Below, in pieces: positions 1-7,947 of a DNA stretch of 64,000 nt (position 1 is its first letter; each line of letters begins with the position of its first letter). The notes under the pieces are model-generated. The model worked only from the letters and a program-made list of their open reading frames with translations, had not been told where the DNA came from and did not search any database. The position numbers and the translations under genes were made by a program. Source of the DNA: Amoebidium appalachense (taxonomy: Eukaryota; Ichthyosporea); the NCBI GenBank assembly GCA_963693365.1, contig CAVNZM010000021.1, positions 1-64,000 of the forward strand. Reading direction: 5' to 3'.

Positions 1-310
1 CGGTGACGTCAAGGGTGCGCAGGGGTTGGTACTCGAGGGTGTGACCACGCACACCCAGTCCCCGTGCCTGCATGTCATCGACACGGGAACGCAGCCGCCA
101 GTTGCCCTCAGCGGGCATGGCGATGATCTGGGGGTCATCGGGGTGGTTGATGGGGGCGGGGGCCGGGGGGAGGCCGGGGAGGGGTGGGGGTGGGGGTGGT
201 GGGGCCAACATGGCCTGCAGAAACGGGTGGGCTTGCAGGACCTGCTGCGGGTCGGCATCCAGTGCCCGCAACAGGTCATCTTCAAACTCTTCCTGGCTCT
301 CTCTGAACAT
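1..310 (-). CDS. Partial hypothetical protein, proline-rich segment
   Basis: A leftward reading frame opens with ATG at 308-310 and runs off the left edge, so only about 103 N-terminal residues are visible. It begins MFRESQEEFEDDLLRALDAD, an acidic helical stretch. A run of seven prolines and a Pro/Ala/Leu-rich linker follow at about residues 36-54, and then ordinary mixed sequence. I do not recognise the family. The large gene-free spacer to its right would hold its promoter. The opposite-strand open frame here is a by-product of the GC-rich proline codons. The frame is continuous to the edge with typical composition, so I think it is real, but no function can be given. Confidence 0.6.
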   Translation of the reverse strand, partial: MFRESQEEFEDDLLRALDADPQQVLQAHPFLQAMLAPPPPPPPLPGLPPAPAPINHPDDPQIIAMPAEGNWRLRSRVDDMQARGLGVRGHTLEYQPLRTLDVT

Positions 311-554
311 CTTGAATGGTAACCTTAGATCTCAGGCTGTAATCTTATAAATCTCAAGTATCAATCTACTTAATAATTACTAGGCTAATCCTGGCTGTGC
401 CAGGGCAACGCCTCAATAAAGAACGGTATGCAAAATAACAAGCCTGTGCCTGTGCAATAAATCTCCAAAGCAAACATCTTGCAAAAAACAACGTCGGTAC
501 GTGTTTGTTTGTGTGTGTGTGTGTGGTCGCGGCGGCCGCCTGTGTACCTAAGGC

Positions 555-751
555 GTCCAATAAGAGACCCAGATAGACCGATCCGGGCGCTCATTGGACG
601 CCTTGGGGATGGAATGTGCTGTCCTTAATGCTCATTGGACGCCTTGTGCGGCAATTTGCTTTTTTGAGCCGAATTATCATTGGCCGCCCTGCGCATCCGT
701 AATACCATTGGACGCCTTGTACATGGAATTCAGAATTCGAATTCCCATTGG
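555..751. repeat. Six-copy CCAAT-box repeat cluster
   Basis: ATTGG occurs at 593-597, 634-638, 679-683, 707-711 and 747-751, and its reverse complement CCAAT at 555-559. Most copies share the longer consensus CATTGGACGCCTTG. The copies are irregularly spaced, about 28-45 bases apart, which suits a set of protein-binding sites rather than a tandem satellite. CCAAT is the classical NF-Y box of eukaryotic promoters, so these may recruit a host factor to the divergent promoter region. Confidence 0.65.
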
Positions 752-804
752 ACGCCTTGCGCAAACCTTCGCATTCCTTTGATCCGCACTTGTGTACGCA
801 CCAC

Positions 805-829
805 ATGTACGCGTACACGTACGCGTACA
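805..829. repeat. Paired GTACGCGTAC palindromes
   Basis: The 10-base perfect palindrome GTACGCGTAC occurs at 807-816 and 819-828, separated by two bases, so the whole 25-base block is nearly self-complementary. It lies just beyond the CCAAT repeat cluster. It could be a paired binding site or a cruciform-forming sequence. Confidence 0.55.
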
Positions 830-1233
830 CCGCAGACTTTTATTGGGGGGTTTGATCGAGCTCAAGCTCAATTTTCTGAAGAAGGCTTATATTTCTTTGA
901 GATTCATTCAAGGCTTTGAGGGGTATGTCAGAAATAGACTGCTATAAAGATGAAAGCAAAAACAAATATATATAAACTTTGGTATTTATTGTTGCATAAC
1001 TATGCACTAATACTCATACAGAGACTGCGATCGATAGTTTAATAACTCAATTTGCAAATATGGCTCACTATAGATAACATTTTTTGGAGTCTAGACAGCC
1101 ATTAAAGAGACCCAATCAAGCACCCGAATAATGGCTTGCCAACATTCCCCCCAGCAAACAAAATCGACAGTTCGTTTCGTGATTTGACGTGAGCAGCAAA
1201 AAGCAGAGGTTTCGCTCAAAGATTCCCTGTATA

Positions 1234-1294
1234 GAAAGCGTTTTCTCAGAAATTTCTTGGAAATATTCACATAAAATACTTAAGAAACGCTTTC
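1234..1294. repeat. Inverted repeat, 10-base arms
   Basis: GAAAGCGTTT at 1234-1243 is matched by its reverse complement AAACGCTTTC at 1285-1294, with a 41-base AT-rich loop. It lies in the AT-rich gene-free region. A hairpin or dimeric binding site is possible; no function is shown. Confidence 0.45.
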
Positions 1295-2356
1295 AAAAAA
1301 CAACCCAAGACTCGTAGAGTCGAGGCTGGAACAAGCAGGCTTGGGCTGCAGCTTTTTCACCCGGAACATTCCAGATCTAGCAGCCCAATATTGCCAGTGC
1401 ACAGTTTCCTTTCGATTTTTCCATGATATATATACCAAGTTCACTTCCCATAAACTGTTTTTTTCAGGTTACTAAGTGCTTCGCCAAGGAAATCCAGGGT
1501 ATAAACAAACTGTATTTGTTATACACATGTTTACGAACTATATAAGTTTGATTGAGTACTTGTAACTACTTATACACATAGCTGAAGGACTCCCGTGCTG
1601 AATAAAATAAACGCCGGTTACACGCGATTTTGCAAGCACGTGGATATGCCGCTGCCGTTGATAGGAAACCCTGCACGGTAGCATATAGCGGGCCTCGATC
1701 GGCGCGGGGACATAGAGTCATAGACAACGGACACATATAGTACCCCCGGATTTTGGTGATTTTTTCTAGCTCGGAAATGATACATCCGGCTGTGTCAGAC
1801 CGATGCGAGATACGCCGAAAATGGCACGGGCCTGTGTAGTATAGGGAGAGCGCCCAAACGGCCGTTGGTAGCTAGGGTTGGCGGTGTATAAGGTTTGCAA
1901 GTGAAGGCCCATGTGTGCGGTTTTTTGTCAACCCGAAGATGCACGAAATAAAATGTAGGCTGCACACAGCGCTCCGAAAGGCGTTTTTATGTCTCAGGAC
2001 GTCTCCGTCTGTCTGTTGACGGTGCTGGATCTGCAGATCTGAGCTAGCGGCTTTCGTGCATGATCTATGCAGGAATTTTGCAGGGGCAGGTCGGCACGAT
2101 CTGATTGGAGGAGAGGATGGATAGGCTGCCGGGGCGCGAAAATGTGGACGCTCCGATGTGTATGCTGGTCTTTGGAAGAGCGTAGTTTGGGTCAGAGTGA
2201 AGTTTTTTCAGTCGGAAAAAAAGCAGGGGCATGCCCTCGGCGCGCTGTTTACGGCCATGTCAAGTTTGGTGCAGGCCGACGACCGGCAGGGCGCTCGTGG
2301 CTGGTGGCTTAGGGGGCTGGACAACTACTGTCACTGTTACGACAGTAAACTTTTGA

Positions 2357-2376
2357 TTGGCTGATCTGATTGGCTG
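2357..2376. promoter_or_regulatory. Double ATTGG (CCAAT) box
   Basis: Two copies of GATTGGCTGA, a few bases apart, lie about 90-110 bases upstream of the ATG at 2464. The same GATTGG/CCAATC boxes recur upstream of several other genes in the window (11.4, 12.2, 31.4 and 47.7 kb), so this is likely an upstream promoter element of the next gene. Confidence 0.5.
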
Positions 2377-2463
2377 AAATCGATTTGGACTCATTTTGCG
2401 GCTTTTGCTGGGGTCGCGCACATTTATTTTCTGGACCCTAATAACCCGACATTGGTCGAAACA

Positions 2464-3420
2464 ATGAACCCTCAGGAGATACAACTTGCATCCATCCCTG
2501 CCAGATGGGAGCCACGGTGTGCACTGACTGACCTTGGCATACACAGCCTGACTATTGGCCGTTCCATGGATGCCATACGTCTTGTACTGGCTGAGCAACC
2601 AAGCACAACACAAGACCTTGGGTTTACTGTGTTCAAATTTCGCATTGAGGATGGAGGCCAGGGTGTCGAACGTCCCAAACATATCAACCCTGAAGTCTTT
2701 GAAGAGTTCTTTGAGCACGTTGCCATACAGGTGGGGCGTGTCATTGGTGTGCAGAAGGGAGATCGCATTCAGATCTTCAGCGAACTTGTACGCCGCGATG
2801 TGATGGATGACCCAGTCAGAGGCAAAATTGTCATGCAGCCTATAGTGCGTCTGTCGGACGTGATCGATGTTGACCTGGTGCAGTGCCTCAGTGACTTCTA
2901 CAGTGAAATGGAAAATCGGTATGGCAGCGATACCTTTGGCTTTGAGTTCACACGCTGTCACATCATTGTGTATCTTCAGCGTCCTTCAAACATTGCCACA
3001 GCTACTCCCCTTCAAGACTCGGCTGACCCCCAGGTGCTACAGCACTGGACACTAGGCAGTTCGAACCTGCGTGTGGGTTGCCGATTGCCGCAAAATGCCA
3101 AAGATCGCGCTACTGAGGCAGTTCGCACTGTCGTGAAACTCACAAATGATGGTGCAATGGACGACTACAGTAGCAAGGGAAAATCTGACTGCTTCCCTAC
3201 CAACTTGGCTGCTGGCATTATCCTGGACAAGTTCAGGCGCCAGGAGCTTACGGGAGATAAACGCAATTTAGCAAGGAAGGCCCGCGATTATGGCAGAGAT
3301 ATTGTGAATGCAGCCAAACGTGTCCATGCCGCGGCCACCAAACCTACACTATTCGCCGATATAGAAACCAGAACATGGGAAGGTTGCTCAGGCGGGCACG
3401 GAGGTGCGGGTAGCCGTTGA
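2464..3420 (+). CDS. Hypothetical protein, 3' end fused to antisense KilA-N sequence
   Basis: This is a 318-residue frame from the first ATG (2464); an earlier in-frame TTG at 2452 is not used here. The composition is balanced and soluble, with no membrane segment and no motif I recognise. About the last 15 residues, Gly/Ser-rich, are simply the antisense of the neighbouring leftward KilA-N gene, with which it overlaps tail to tail by 77 bases. The native C-terminus seems to have been lost and replaced at a junction near 3376. CCAAT boxes at 2357-2376 support transcription in this direction. A competing leftward frame (2260-2961) is judged to be its shadow. Confidence 0.6.
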   Translation: MNPQEIQLASIPARWEPRCALTDLGIHSLTIGRSMDAIRLVLAEQPSTTQDLGFTVFKFRIEDGGQGVERPKHINPEVFEEFFEHVAIQVGRVIGVQKGDRIQIFSELVRRDVMDDPVRGKIVMQPIVRLSDVIDVDLVQCLSDFYSEMENRYGSDTFGFEFTRCHIIVYLQRPSNIATATPLQDSADPQVLQHWTLGSSNLRVGCRLPQNAKDRATEAVRTVVKLTNDGAMDDYSSKGKSDCFPTNLAAGIILDKFRRQELTGDKRNLARKARDYGRDIVNAAKRVHAAATKPTLFADIETRTWEGCSGGHGGAGSR

Positions 3421-4438
3421 GCGTGGACTTGTCCGCGTCGGTGGGGAGCACGCGCGGGTTGATGGTGTTGGGGTCGGAGTCAAACTGCTCCATCAGGGCC
3501 TGGTTGACACGGGAGCGCTCGGCGATGGTCTGGTTGGCCTGGGCAATGGTCTGGTTGGCCTGCGCCAGCATGAGGGACCTCTCGCGCAGCATGGTGTCCT
3601 TCTCGCGCATGGTGGCGTCGTAGACGGCGATCTGCTTTTCATACCCATCCTTCACAAGAGCAAGGGCCTGGGCCTGGCCTTCCTGCATCTCGGTGAAGGT
3701 GCGCTTGAGTTCGCGAATGGTGTTGTCCTTCTCCTCGATGATGGGCTTGACGGTGCTGTCGAAGAAGCTGCGCATGGCATCGAGGAAGCCGTTCGAAGGG
3801 CCCGCCCGGGCAGCACGCACCTCGTCCATGTCGATGGCCATCTTGCTGGTGGTGGCCCCAGTGTAGCTGTCGCAGATGTCGATGACGTCCGCCAGCACCG
3901 TGTAGTCACCCGTGAACATGCGCGAGAGCAGCGCGTCCGTGTGCACGGCAAAGTCGGTGGAGACGTAGCGGGCAAGCGCCGGGAAGAGCGCGATGTGAAC
4001 GAAGGTGCCGCGCAGCGCTGGGTCGCCGGACTTCTTCTTGGAATTCGAGGTATCAATGACGTCATTGACACCCAAAGGACCAATGGGAGGAATCCTGTCA
4101 AATGACAGGATTCCACTGATTGGTTCGTTGATCTTGGAGAGGACCTTGTTGATGAGCTCGTCATGGCGCGCCTTCCAGTACGCCACCTGCTTCTCAGAGC
4201 CATCCAACGATCCACCCTTCTCGGTGTTGTACTCGCGTCCCACGTTGCACAGCATGGTGCCGTTGAAGTAGACGTGCCCGTTGGGGTAGGTGGTGGTCAC
4301 GGTCAGCACCTTGTCGCCGAAGTCCATGGCGGGCGGGGCGCGCACCTCCTTGAACGCGGGGTAGGCAGGGGTTGCCGGCTCTGGGGCAGCAGCGACCACC
4401 GCGTCCTTGGGTGCAGCGACGTTCATGTCGATGTCCAT
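3344..4438 (-). CDS. KilA-N/BRO-like DNA-binding protein, C-terminally truncated
   Basis: This is a 364-residue paralogue of the gene at 4858-6318. The N-terminal half matches the KilA-N pattern seen in viral and phage regulators: a two-strand start around GHVYFNGTMLCNVGREYN, then GTFVHIALFPALARYVSTDF. A long helical or coiled-coil stretch with repeated AQANQTIA follows. The C-terminal region begins like the neighbour's DUF3627-like domain but stops after about 25 residues, where homology ends near 3376 and an unrelated tail closes the frame. It has therefore lost roughly 120 residues. KilA-N proteins bind DNA and are usually thought to regulate genes. A CCAAT/inverted-repeat/CRE-like module lies inside the reading frame at 4057-4123. 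Confidence 0.8.
   Translation of the reverse strand: MDIDMNVAAPKDAVVAAAPEPATPAYPAFKEVRAPPAMDFGDKVLTVTTTYPNGHVYFNGTMLCNVGREYNTEKGGSLDGSEKQVAYWKARHDELINKVLSKINEPISGILSFDRIPPIGPLGVNDVIDTSNSKKKSGDPALRGTFVHIALFPALARYVSTDFAVHTDALLSRMFTGDYTVLADVIDICDSYTGATTSKMAIDMDEVRAARAGPSNGFLDAMRSFFDSTVKPIIEEKDNTIRELKRTFTEMQEGQAQALALVKDGYEKQIAVYDATMREKDTMLRERSLMLAQANQTIAQANQTIAERSRVNQALMEQFDSDPNTINPRVLPTDADKSTLNGYPHLRARLSNLPMFWFLYRRIV
4057..4123. promoter_or_regulatory. CCAAT / inverted repeat / CRE-like module inside KilA-N gene
   Basis: TGACGTCA is at 4057-4064. CCAAT is at 4080-4084 and ATTGG at 4119-4123. Between these boxes is an inverted repeat with 12-base arms GGAATCCTGTCA and TGACAGGATTCC (4089-4114, two-base centre). 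The module falls between the two halves of the KilA-N region. Related modules sit at the same place in two other family members. Confidence 0.6.
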
Positions 4439-4857
4439 GCTTGCTGGGTTGTGTTCGTTCAGTACTTGAGAGCAGAATGAGGCAGAATGAAGCAGCCAGG
4501 GCGCGCATCGGCTTTATGTAGTAGCGGCGGGTGGCTCACACGGAATCAATCATGAATCAGGCATGCACTGAAAATCTTGGTCATGCGCCCCTCCATGCTT
4601 TCTGGAATTTTCCACATTCGGCCGGGGTAAAGCGGCGGTCCTTCTCTGACGTCTCGATGCAACTCCTTCGCGAACCGCCTGTATTCGAACAGCCTGAGGC
4701 TTGTCTTTCTGCACTTTATTCCAGTTTCATCCAAGTTCATATTTACAATTTTTCATTGAAATGACCAAGCGGCTAGTTGTAAGTAATGAACAGAAATCAA
4801 CAATATTCCAATACCCCCCCCACACACGTACTCAACACTACCCCCCCACCCCCAACC
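4439..4857. repeat. Upstream region duplicated with 6319-6620
   Basis: No gene is seen. The stretch just upstream of the truncated KilA-N gene is clearly similar to the stretch upstream of its neighbour (6319-6620). Shared blocks include TTCAGTACTTGAGA, GGCTTTATGTAGTAGCGG, GGTGGCTCACACGGAATC, CTTTCTGGAATTTTCCA and GTTAGTTGTAAGTAATGAA. So the duplication covered gene and promoter. Read leftward, CTACATAAAGCC is a possible shared TATA-like box. The left part of the spacer (4801-4857) is C- and A-rich without features. Confidence 0.7.
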
Positions 4858-6318
4858 CTACATGCTTTGTGTCTCTGCCTCTGCGCACTGCGCCCGCTTG
4901 CCCCATTGTTTAGCAACAAATCTGCGCCGCACGCGTTTGGTACGTGGCTTGGGAATGAGTTCCAGCTCATCCTCGATGTCTAGGGGCTTGATGCCCGGAA
5001 ACTCCTTTTCAAACAAAACTCTAGTGCGGTAGAAGCTACAAGTCTGGCTGATCTCGGGCATCTTCTCGGCAAACCATGCCTCCGTGTTGTACACCACCGT
5101 GTAGGCCATCTGTGCGGTGATCTCGGTGCAGTACTTCACCTTGCGGCCCCACGAGGCCCCCGCTCGCAGCTTGATGGCGCCCGCAAGCACCGACCTCGCC
5201 ATCACTGTGTTCACGCTATCCTCGACGACGTGTCCCAGCACCTGTACGTTGAGTATCCCCTCGACAAACTGCTGGTACAGAGTGGTCGGGCCCACGGTGC
5301 TGCCCTTGAACAGTGCCGCCACAATGCTGTTGCCGAGGTTGAGCAGGCGCACGCGCAGGTGGGGGTACCCGTCCAGGGTGCAGCCGTCGGGGCTGCTGGG
5401 TAACACGCGCTTGTTGAGGGTGTTGGGGTCGCTCTCGAACTGTTCCATGAGGGCCACGTTGATCTGCGTGGCCTGCTGCAGCATCAGCGTCTTCTGCTTG
5501 TCCAGCTCCTTGTGCTGCATCACCAGCTCCTTGCTCTCACGCACGGCCATGTTGAGCAGGTCGATGGTGAGGTTCTTATCCTTGATGGTCTCGTTCTTCT
5601 CCTTGAGCAGCGGCATGAACTTGCTGTCGAAGAACGACGTCAGCATGCCCAGCATCTGCTCACCCGTGTCCGCCCGGGCAGCACGCACCTCGTCCATGTC
5701 GATGGCCATCTTGCTGGTGGTGGCCCCAGTGTAGCTGTCGCAGATGTCGATGACGTCCGCCAGCACCGTGTAGTCGCCCGTGAACATGCGCGAGAGCAGC
5801 GCGTCCGTGTGCACGGCAAAGTCGGTGGAGACGTAGCGGGCAAGCGCCGGGAAGAGCGCGATGTGAACGAAGGTGCCGCGCAGTGCCAGGTCGCCGGTCT
5901 TCTTGTTGGCATTTGAGGTGTCGATGACGTCATCCATGGTCACGTGACGAGCGGTGCCCATGGGCACCGCTCCTTTTTGATTGGCTGACTGATCGACCTT
6001 CTCGATGATCTTGTTGATGACATCCATGTTCTTGCGGCTCCACAGCACCACCTTCTTCTCGGTGTCTTGACCTGTCTTATCCATGTTGTACTCGCGCCCC
6101 ACGTTGCACAGCATGGTGCCGTTGAAGTAGACGTGCCCGTTGGGGTAGGTGGTGGTCACGGTCAGCACCTTGTCGCCGAAGTCCATGGCGGGCGGGGCGC
6201 GCACCTCCTTGAACGCGGGGTAGGCAGGGGTTGCCGGCTGTGGGGCAGGAGCGACCATTTGTTCCTTGGGCGCAGCGACGTTGATGTCGAACTCCATGTT
6301 TGCTGGGTTGTTTGTCAT
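4858..6318 (-). CDS. KilA-N/BRO-like DNA-binding protein, full length
   Basis: This 486-residue frame appears to be the intact member of the local pair. The KilA-N region spans about residues 40-190 (motifs GHVYFNGTMLCNVGREYN and GTFVHIALFPALARY), and a Lys/Glu/Gln-rich helical linker covers about 215-290. The C-terminal DUF3627-like region starts near NKRVLPSSPDGCTLDGYPHL and ends in a basic tail (RTKRVRRRF). This layout is typical of BRO-family viral regulators. The sister gene begins at the position equivalent to the second Met (6297), so that start is as likely as 6318. The upstream region is shared with the sister gene. A CCAAT/palindrome/CRE-like module lies inside the frame at 5925-5984. 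Confidence 0.85.
   Translation of the reverse strand: MTNNPANMEFDINVAAPKEQMVAPAPQPATPAYPAFKEVRAPPAMDFGDKVLTVTTTYPNGHVYFNGTMLCNVGREYNMDKTGQDTEKKVVLWSRKNMDVINKIIEKVDQSANQKGAVPMGTARHVTMDDVIDTSNANKKTGDLALRGTFVHIALFPALARYVSTDFAVHTDALLSRMFTGDYTVLADVIDICDSYTGATTSKMAIDMDEVRAARADTGEQMLGMLTSFFDSKFMPLLKEKNETIKDKNLTIDLLNMAVRESKELVMQHKELDKQKTLMLQQATQINVALMEQFESDPNTLNKRVLPSSPDGCTLDGYPHLRVRLLNLGNSIVAALFKGSTVGPTTLYQQFVEGILNVQVLGHVVEDSVNTVMARSVLAGAIKLRAGASWGRKVKYCTEITAQMAYTVVYNTEAWFAEKMPEISQTCSFYRTRVLFEKEFPGIKPLDIEDELELIPKPRTKRVRRRFVAKQWGKRAQCAEAETQSM
5925..5984. promoter_or_regulatory. CCAAT / 24-base palindrome / CRE-like module inside KilA-N gene
   Basis: TGACGTCA is at 5925-5932, the E-box palindrome GTCACGTGAC at 5939-5948, a perfect 24-base palindrome at 5949-5972 (half-site GAGCGGTGCCCA), and ATTGG at 5980-5984. 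The order and position in the gene match the module at 4057-4123, but the palindrome sequence is entirely different. Confidence 0.65.
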
Positions 6319-6620
6319 TCAGTACTTGAGAGGAGAATGAAGCAGCCAGGCGCGCGTTGGCTTTATGTAGTAGCGGGTGGCTCACACGGAATCGAACACG
6401 AATCAGTCATGCACTGAATCTCCAATCGCACCCAGCCTACACTTTCTGGAATTTTCCATATTCGGCCGAACCTTCCAACTCCCTCTCCCAAAACGCACCT
6501 GTGCATCCCGCCGAACAGGCTTGTCTTTCTGCAGTTAATTCCAGTTTCATCCAAGTTTACAAATTTACAATCCTTTCATCGAGATGATCAAGTGGTTAGT
6601 TGTAAGTAATGAAGTGCCTG
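6319..6620. repeat. Upstream region, second copy of the 4439-4800 repeat
   Basis: This is the promoter-side copy for the full-length KilA-N gene. It ends with GTTAGTTGTAAGTAATGAA near 6597-6615, where similarity to the other copy stops. No separate gene is seen up to the small membrane protein at 6776. Confidence 0.65.
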
Positions 6621-6775
6621 CCAGCGGTCGAGCCGTAGCGAGCAAGCGCCGATGTGAACTCGCTTACACATTTAGGGCATGCCCGAATCACGCCCGCGGA
6701 TGTCGCATCCGGAAAATGCCCCCGGCATAATGGCTAATCCGACCCGTGAAAACCACAAAATCCCGCTGTGCATGC

Positions 6776-6985
6776 ATGGAGTCTGGCAATACCCGGATAT
6801 GGACCTTGCTACTGCTTGCCTTTATTGCGTACTCGGTGTGGCGGGAACTGGGTGTTCCGGAAAATGATGACACGTTCTGGATCAACGATGTCGAAGCAAT
6901 GGCGCCTCGCGAGCCGATCGTCGATGATTCGAGCGGAAAGGAAGTCATCTTTCGCACCTACCGCTACCTACCGCCAGGTATATAA
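6776..6985 (+). CDS. Small single-pass membrane protein
   Basis: This is a 69-residue frame starting MESGNTRIWTLLLLAFIAYS; an upstream Met at 6746 would add ten residues. Residues about 8-25 form one hydrophobic segment followed by an acidic, soluble tail. The layout (short N-terminus, one membrane helix, about 45-residue tail) is common among small virion or envelope proteins of large DNA viruses, but no family is recognised. Its stop codon overlaps the TATATAAG box of the next gene. Confidence 0.5.
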   Translation: MESGNTRIWTLLLLAFIAYSVWRELGVPENDDTFWINDVEAMAPREPIVDDSSGKEVIFRTYRYLPPGI

Positions 6986-6986
6986 G
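6979..6986 (+). promoter_or_regulatory. TATA box (TATATAAG) of the 7079 gene
   Basis: TATATAAGG lies about 93 bases before the ATG at 7079 and overlaps the end of the preceding small gene. It is one of several TATA boxes in the window at similar distances from start codons. Confidence 0.6.
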
Positions 6987-7078
6987 GCGCCCTCCATACC
7001 CGAATTCAATCAGTCCACACATCCGATGAAACCTGCCAGATCAGCTGTAGAAGCCGCGCTCCGAACTGCAAGTTCAAC

Positions 7079-7438
7079 ATGGCCGCCTCGACTGACACCG
7101 CTGCCTCCGCGCCCGCTCCCGCGCTCAACACTCCCGGCTTCCCGCTCTTTGATTTCTCGACCCTACCTCCGCTCCCCGACCTTCCGGATCTCCCGAGCCT
7201 GGCCATGCCGCCCGCCCTTCCGCCCCTCCCCCTGAACCGGTTCGGCGAGGACCTCAAGCACGGGTCCTACCGCGACTACAAGGAGAGTCTGGAAGTCCTC
7301 TACCGCATAATGCAGCTGCAAGCAAGGCTGTCTTCGCCAGCCAAGTGCCAGTCCGAGAAGCGCGAGGCGGATGCTGCGCCCAGCAAGAAGCCGTCCAAGC
7401 GCGTCAAGCCCACGCTGGTGGACGCCGACGCCAGCTAG
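7079..7438 (+). CDS. Hypothetical proline-rich protein
   Basis: This is a 119-residue frame with a good start context and a TATA box upstream. Residues 1-55 are rich in Ala, Pro and Leu, with a repeated PPLPDLPDLP-type pattern. Residues 55-85 look helical. The tail is Lys-rich (SKKPSKRVKPT), a possible nuclear localisation or nucleic-acid-binding tail. No family is recognised. AATAAA signals follow at 7509 and 7552, before the RGS gene. Confidence 0.6.
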   Translation: MAASTDTAASAPAPALNTPGFPLFDFSTLPPLPDLPDLPSLAMPPALPPLPLNRFGEDLKHGSYRDYKESLEVLYRIMQLQARLSSPAKCQSEKREADAAPSKKPSKRVKPTLVDADAS

Positions 7439-7560
7439 AGTCTGTTTGGCCCGGCATCGAGTTTGTCAACTCGCGTCGGTGGACAGGACAGGATGCTCAC
7501 ATGCGCCAAATAAACTTCCCGCTTCTTGTTTACCCAATCCGCACCTTGCAAATAAAATCC

Positions 7561-7947
7561 ATGCAGACAGGGAACATGCGCACCACCCCTGCGCTCACCC
7601 TTGAGCAAATCCTGCGCGACCGTGCTGCTATGCGTGCCTTCCGTGCGTTTTTAGGTCGCGAGTATGCGGGGGAGAACGTCGACTTTTTGGACATGCTCTT
7701 GCGTTTCAAGGCTGAACCATGCGTCCCGCTTGCGCTTCTTATCCATGACTGGTACCTTGCACGGGATGCGCCCTACCCCCTCAACATCTCCGAGCAGGCC
7801 CGAAAGCGCAGCGGTGTGCCGCTGGGCCGGCTGTCTGCAGATCTCTTCAGCGACGCGGAGCGCGAGGTGCGGGCGCTTCTGCAGGGCGACAAAGTTCCAC
7901 GCTTTGCGCGCGAGTACGTGCCCGCGCACGCGTCGGAAGGGCAGTGA
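7561..7947 (+). CDS. RGS-domain protein (regulator of G-protein signalling)
   Basis: This 128-residue frame is almost entirely an RGS-like domain (about residues 12-115). Family landmarks are visible in order: LEQILRDRAAMRAFRAFLGR, then EYAGENVDFLDMLLRF (matching the family's E-[FY]-x-x-E-N-x-x-F pattern), then a helical block around LIHDWYLARDAPYPLNIS. It ends with a block around DLFSDAEREVRALL and GDKVPRF. Cellular RGS proteins speed GTP hydrolysis by heterotrimeric G-alpha subunits. The frame stays open upstream to 7345, but the ATG at 7561 fits the domain size and lies after the previous gene's poly(A) signal. It converges on, and overlaps by 101 bases, a seven-transmembrane gene. Recognition is by pattern only. 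Confidence 0.75.
   Translation: MQTGNMRTTPALTLEQILRDRAAMRAFRAFLGREYAGENVDFLDMLLRFKAEPCVPLALLIHDWYLARDAPYPLNISEQARKRSGVPLGRLSADLFSDAEREVRALLQGDKVPRFAREYVPAHASEGQ

Larger units (their letters stand above)
311..2463. other. Gene-free 2.15-kb region
   Basis: No convincing coding frame is seen here; the longest frames are short and lack recognisable features. The left part (555-830) has CCAAT-type repeats and palindromes. The middle (about 900-1600) is clearly more AT-rich than the surrounding genes, with TATA-like tracts around 965-980. The right end has CCAAT boxes next to the following gene. It separates a leftward gene from a rightward gene, so it should contain both promoters. Its size, AT-richness and repeats also fit an origin or a centre of regulation, which is inference. 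Confidence 0.6.

Noticed and set aside
26-350. Rightward open frames at the left end
   Set aside because: Their glycine-rich sequence is the antisense of the proline-rich codons of the partial leftward gene.
2260-2961. Leftward 233-residue open frame
   Set aside because: It lies opposite the rightward gene (2464-3420), which has better start context and upstream CCAAT boxes. It looks like a mirror frame of the same sequence.
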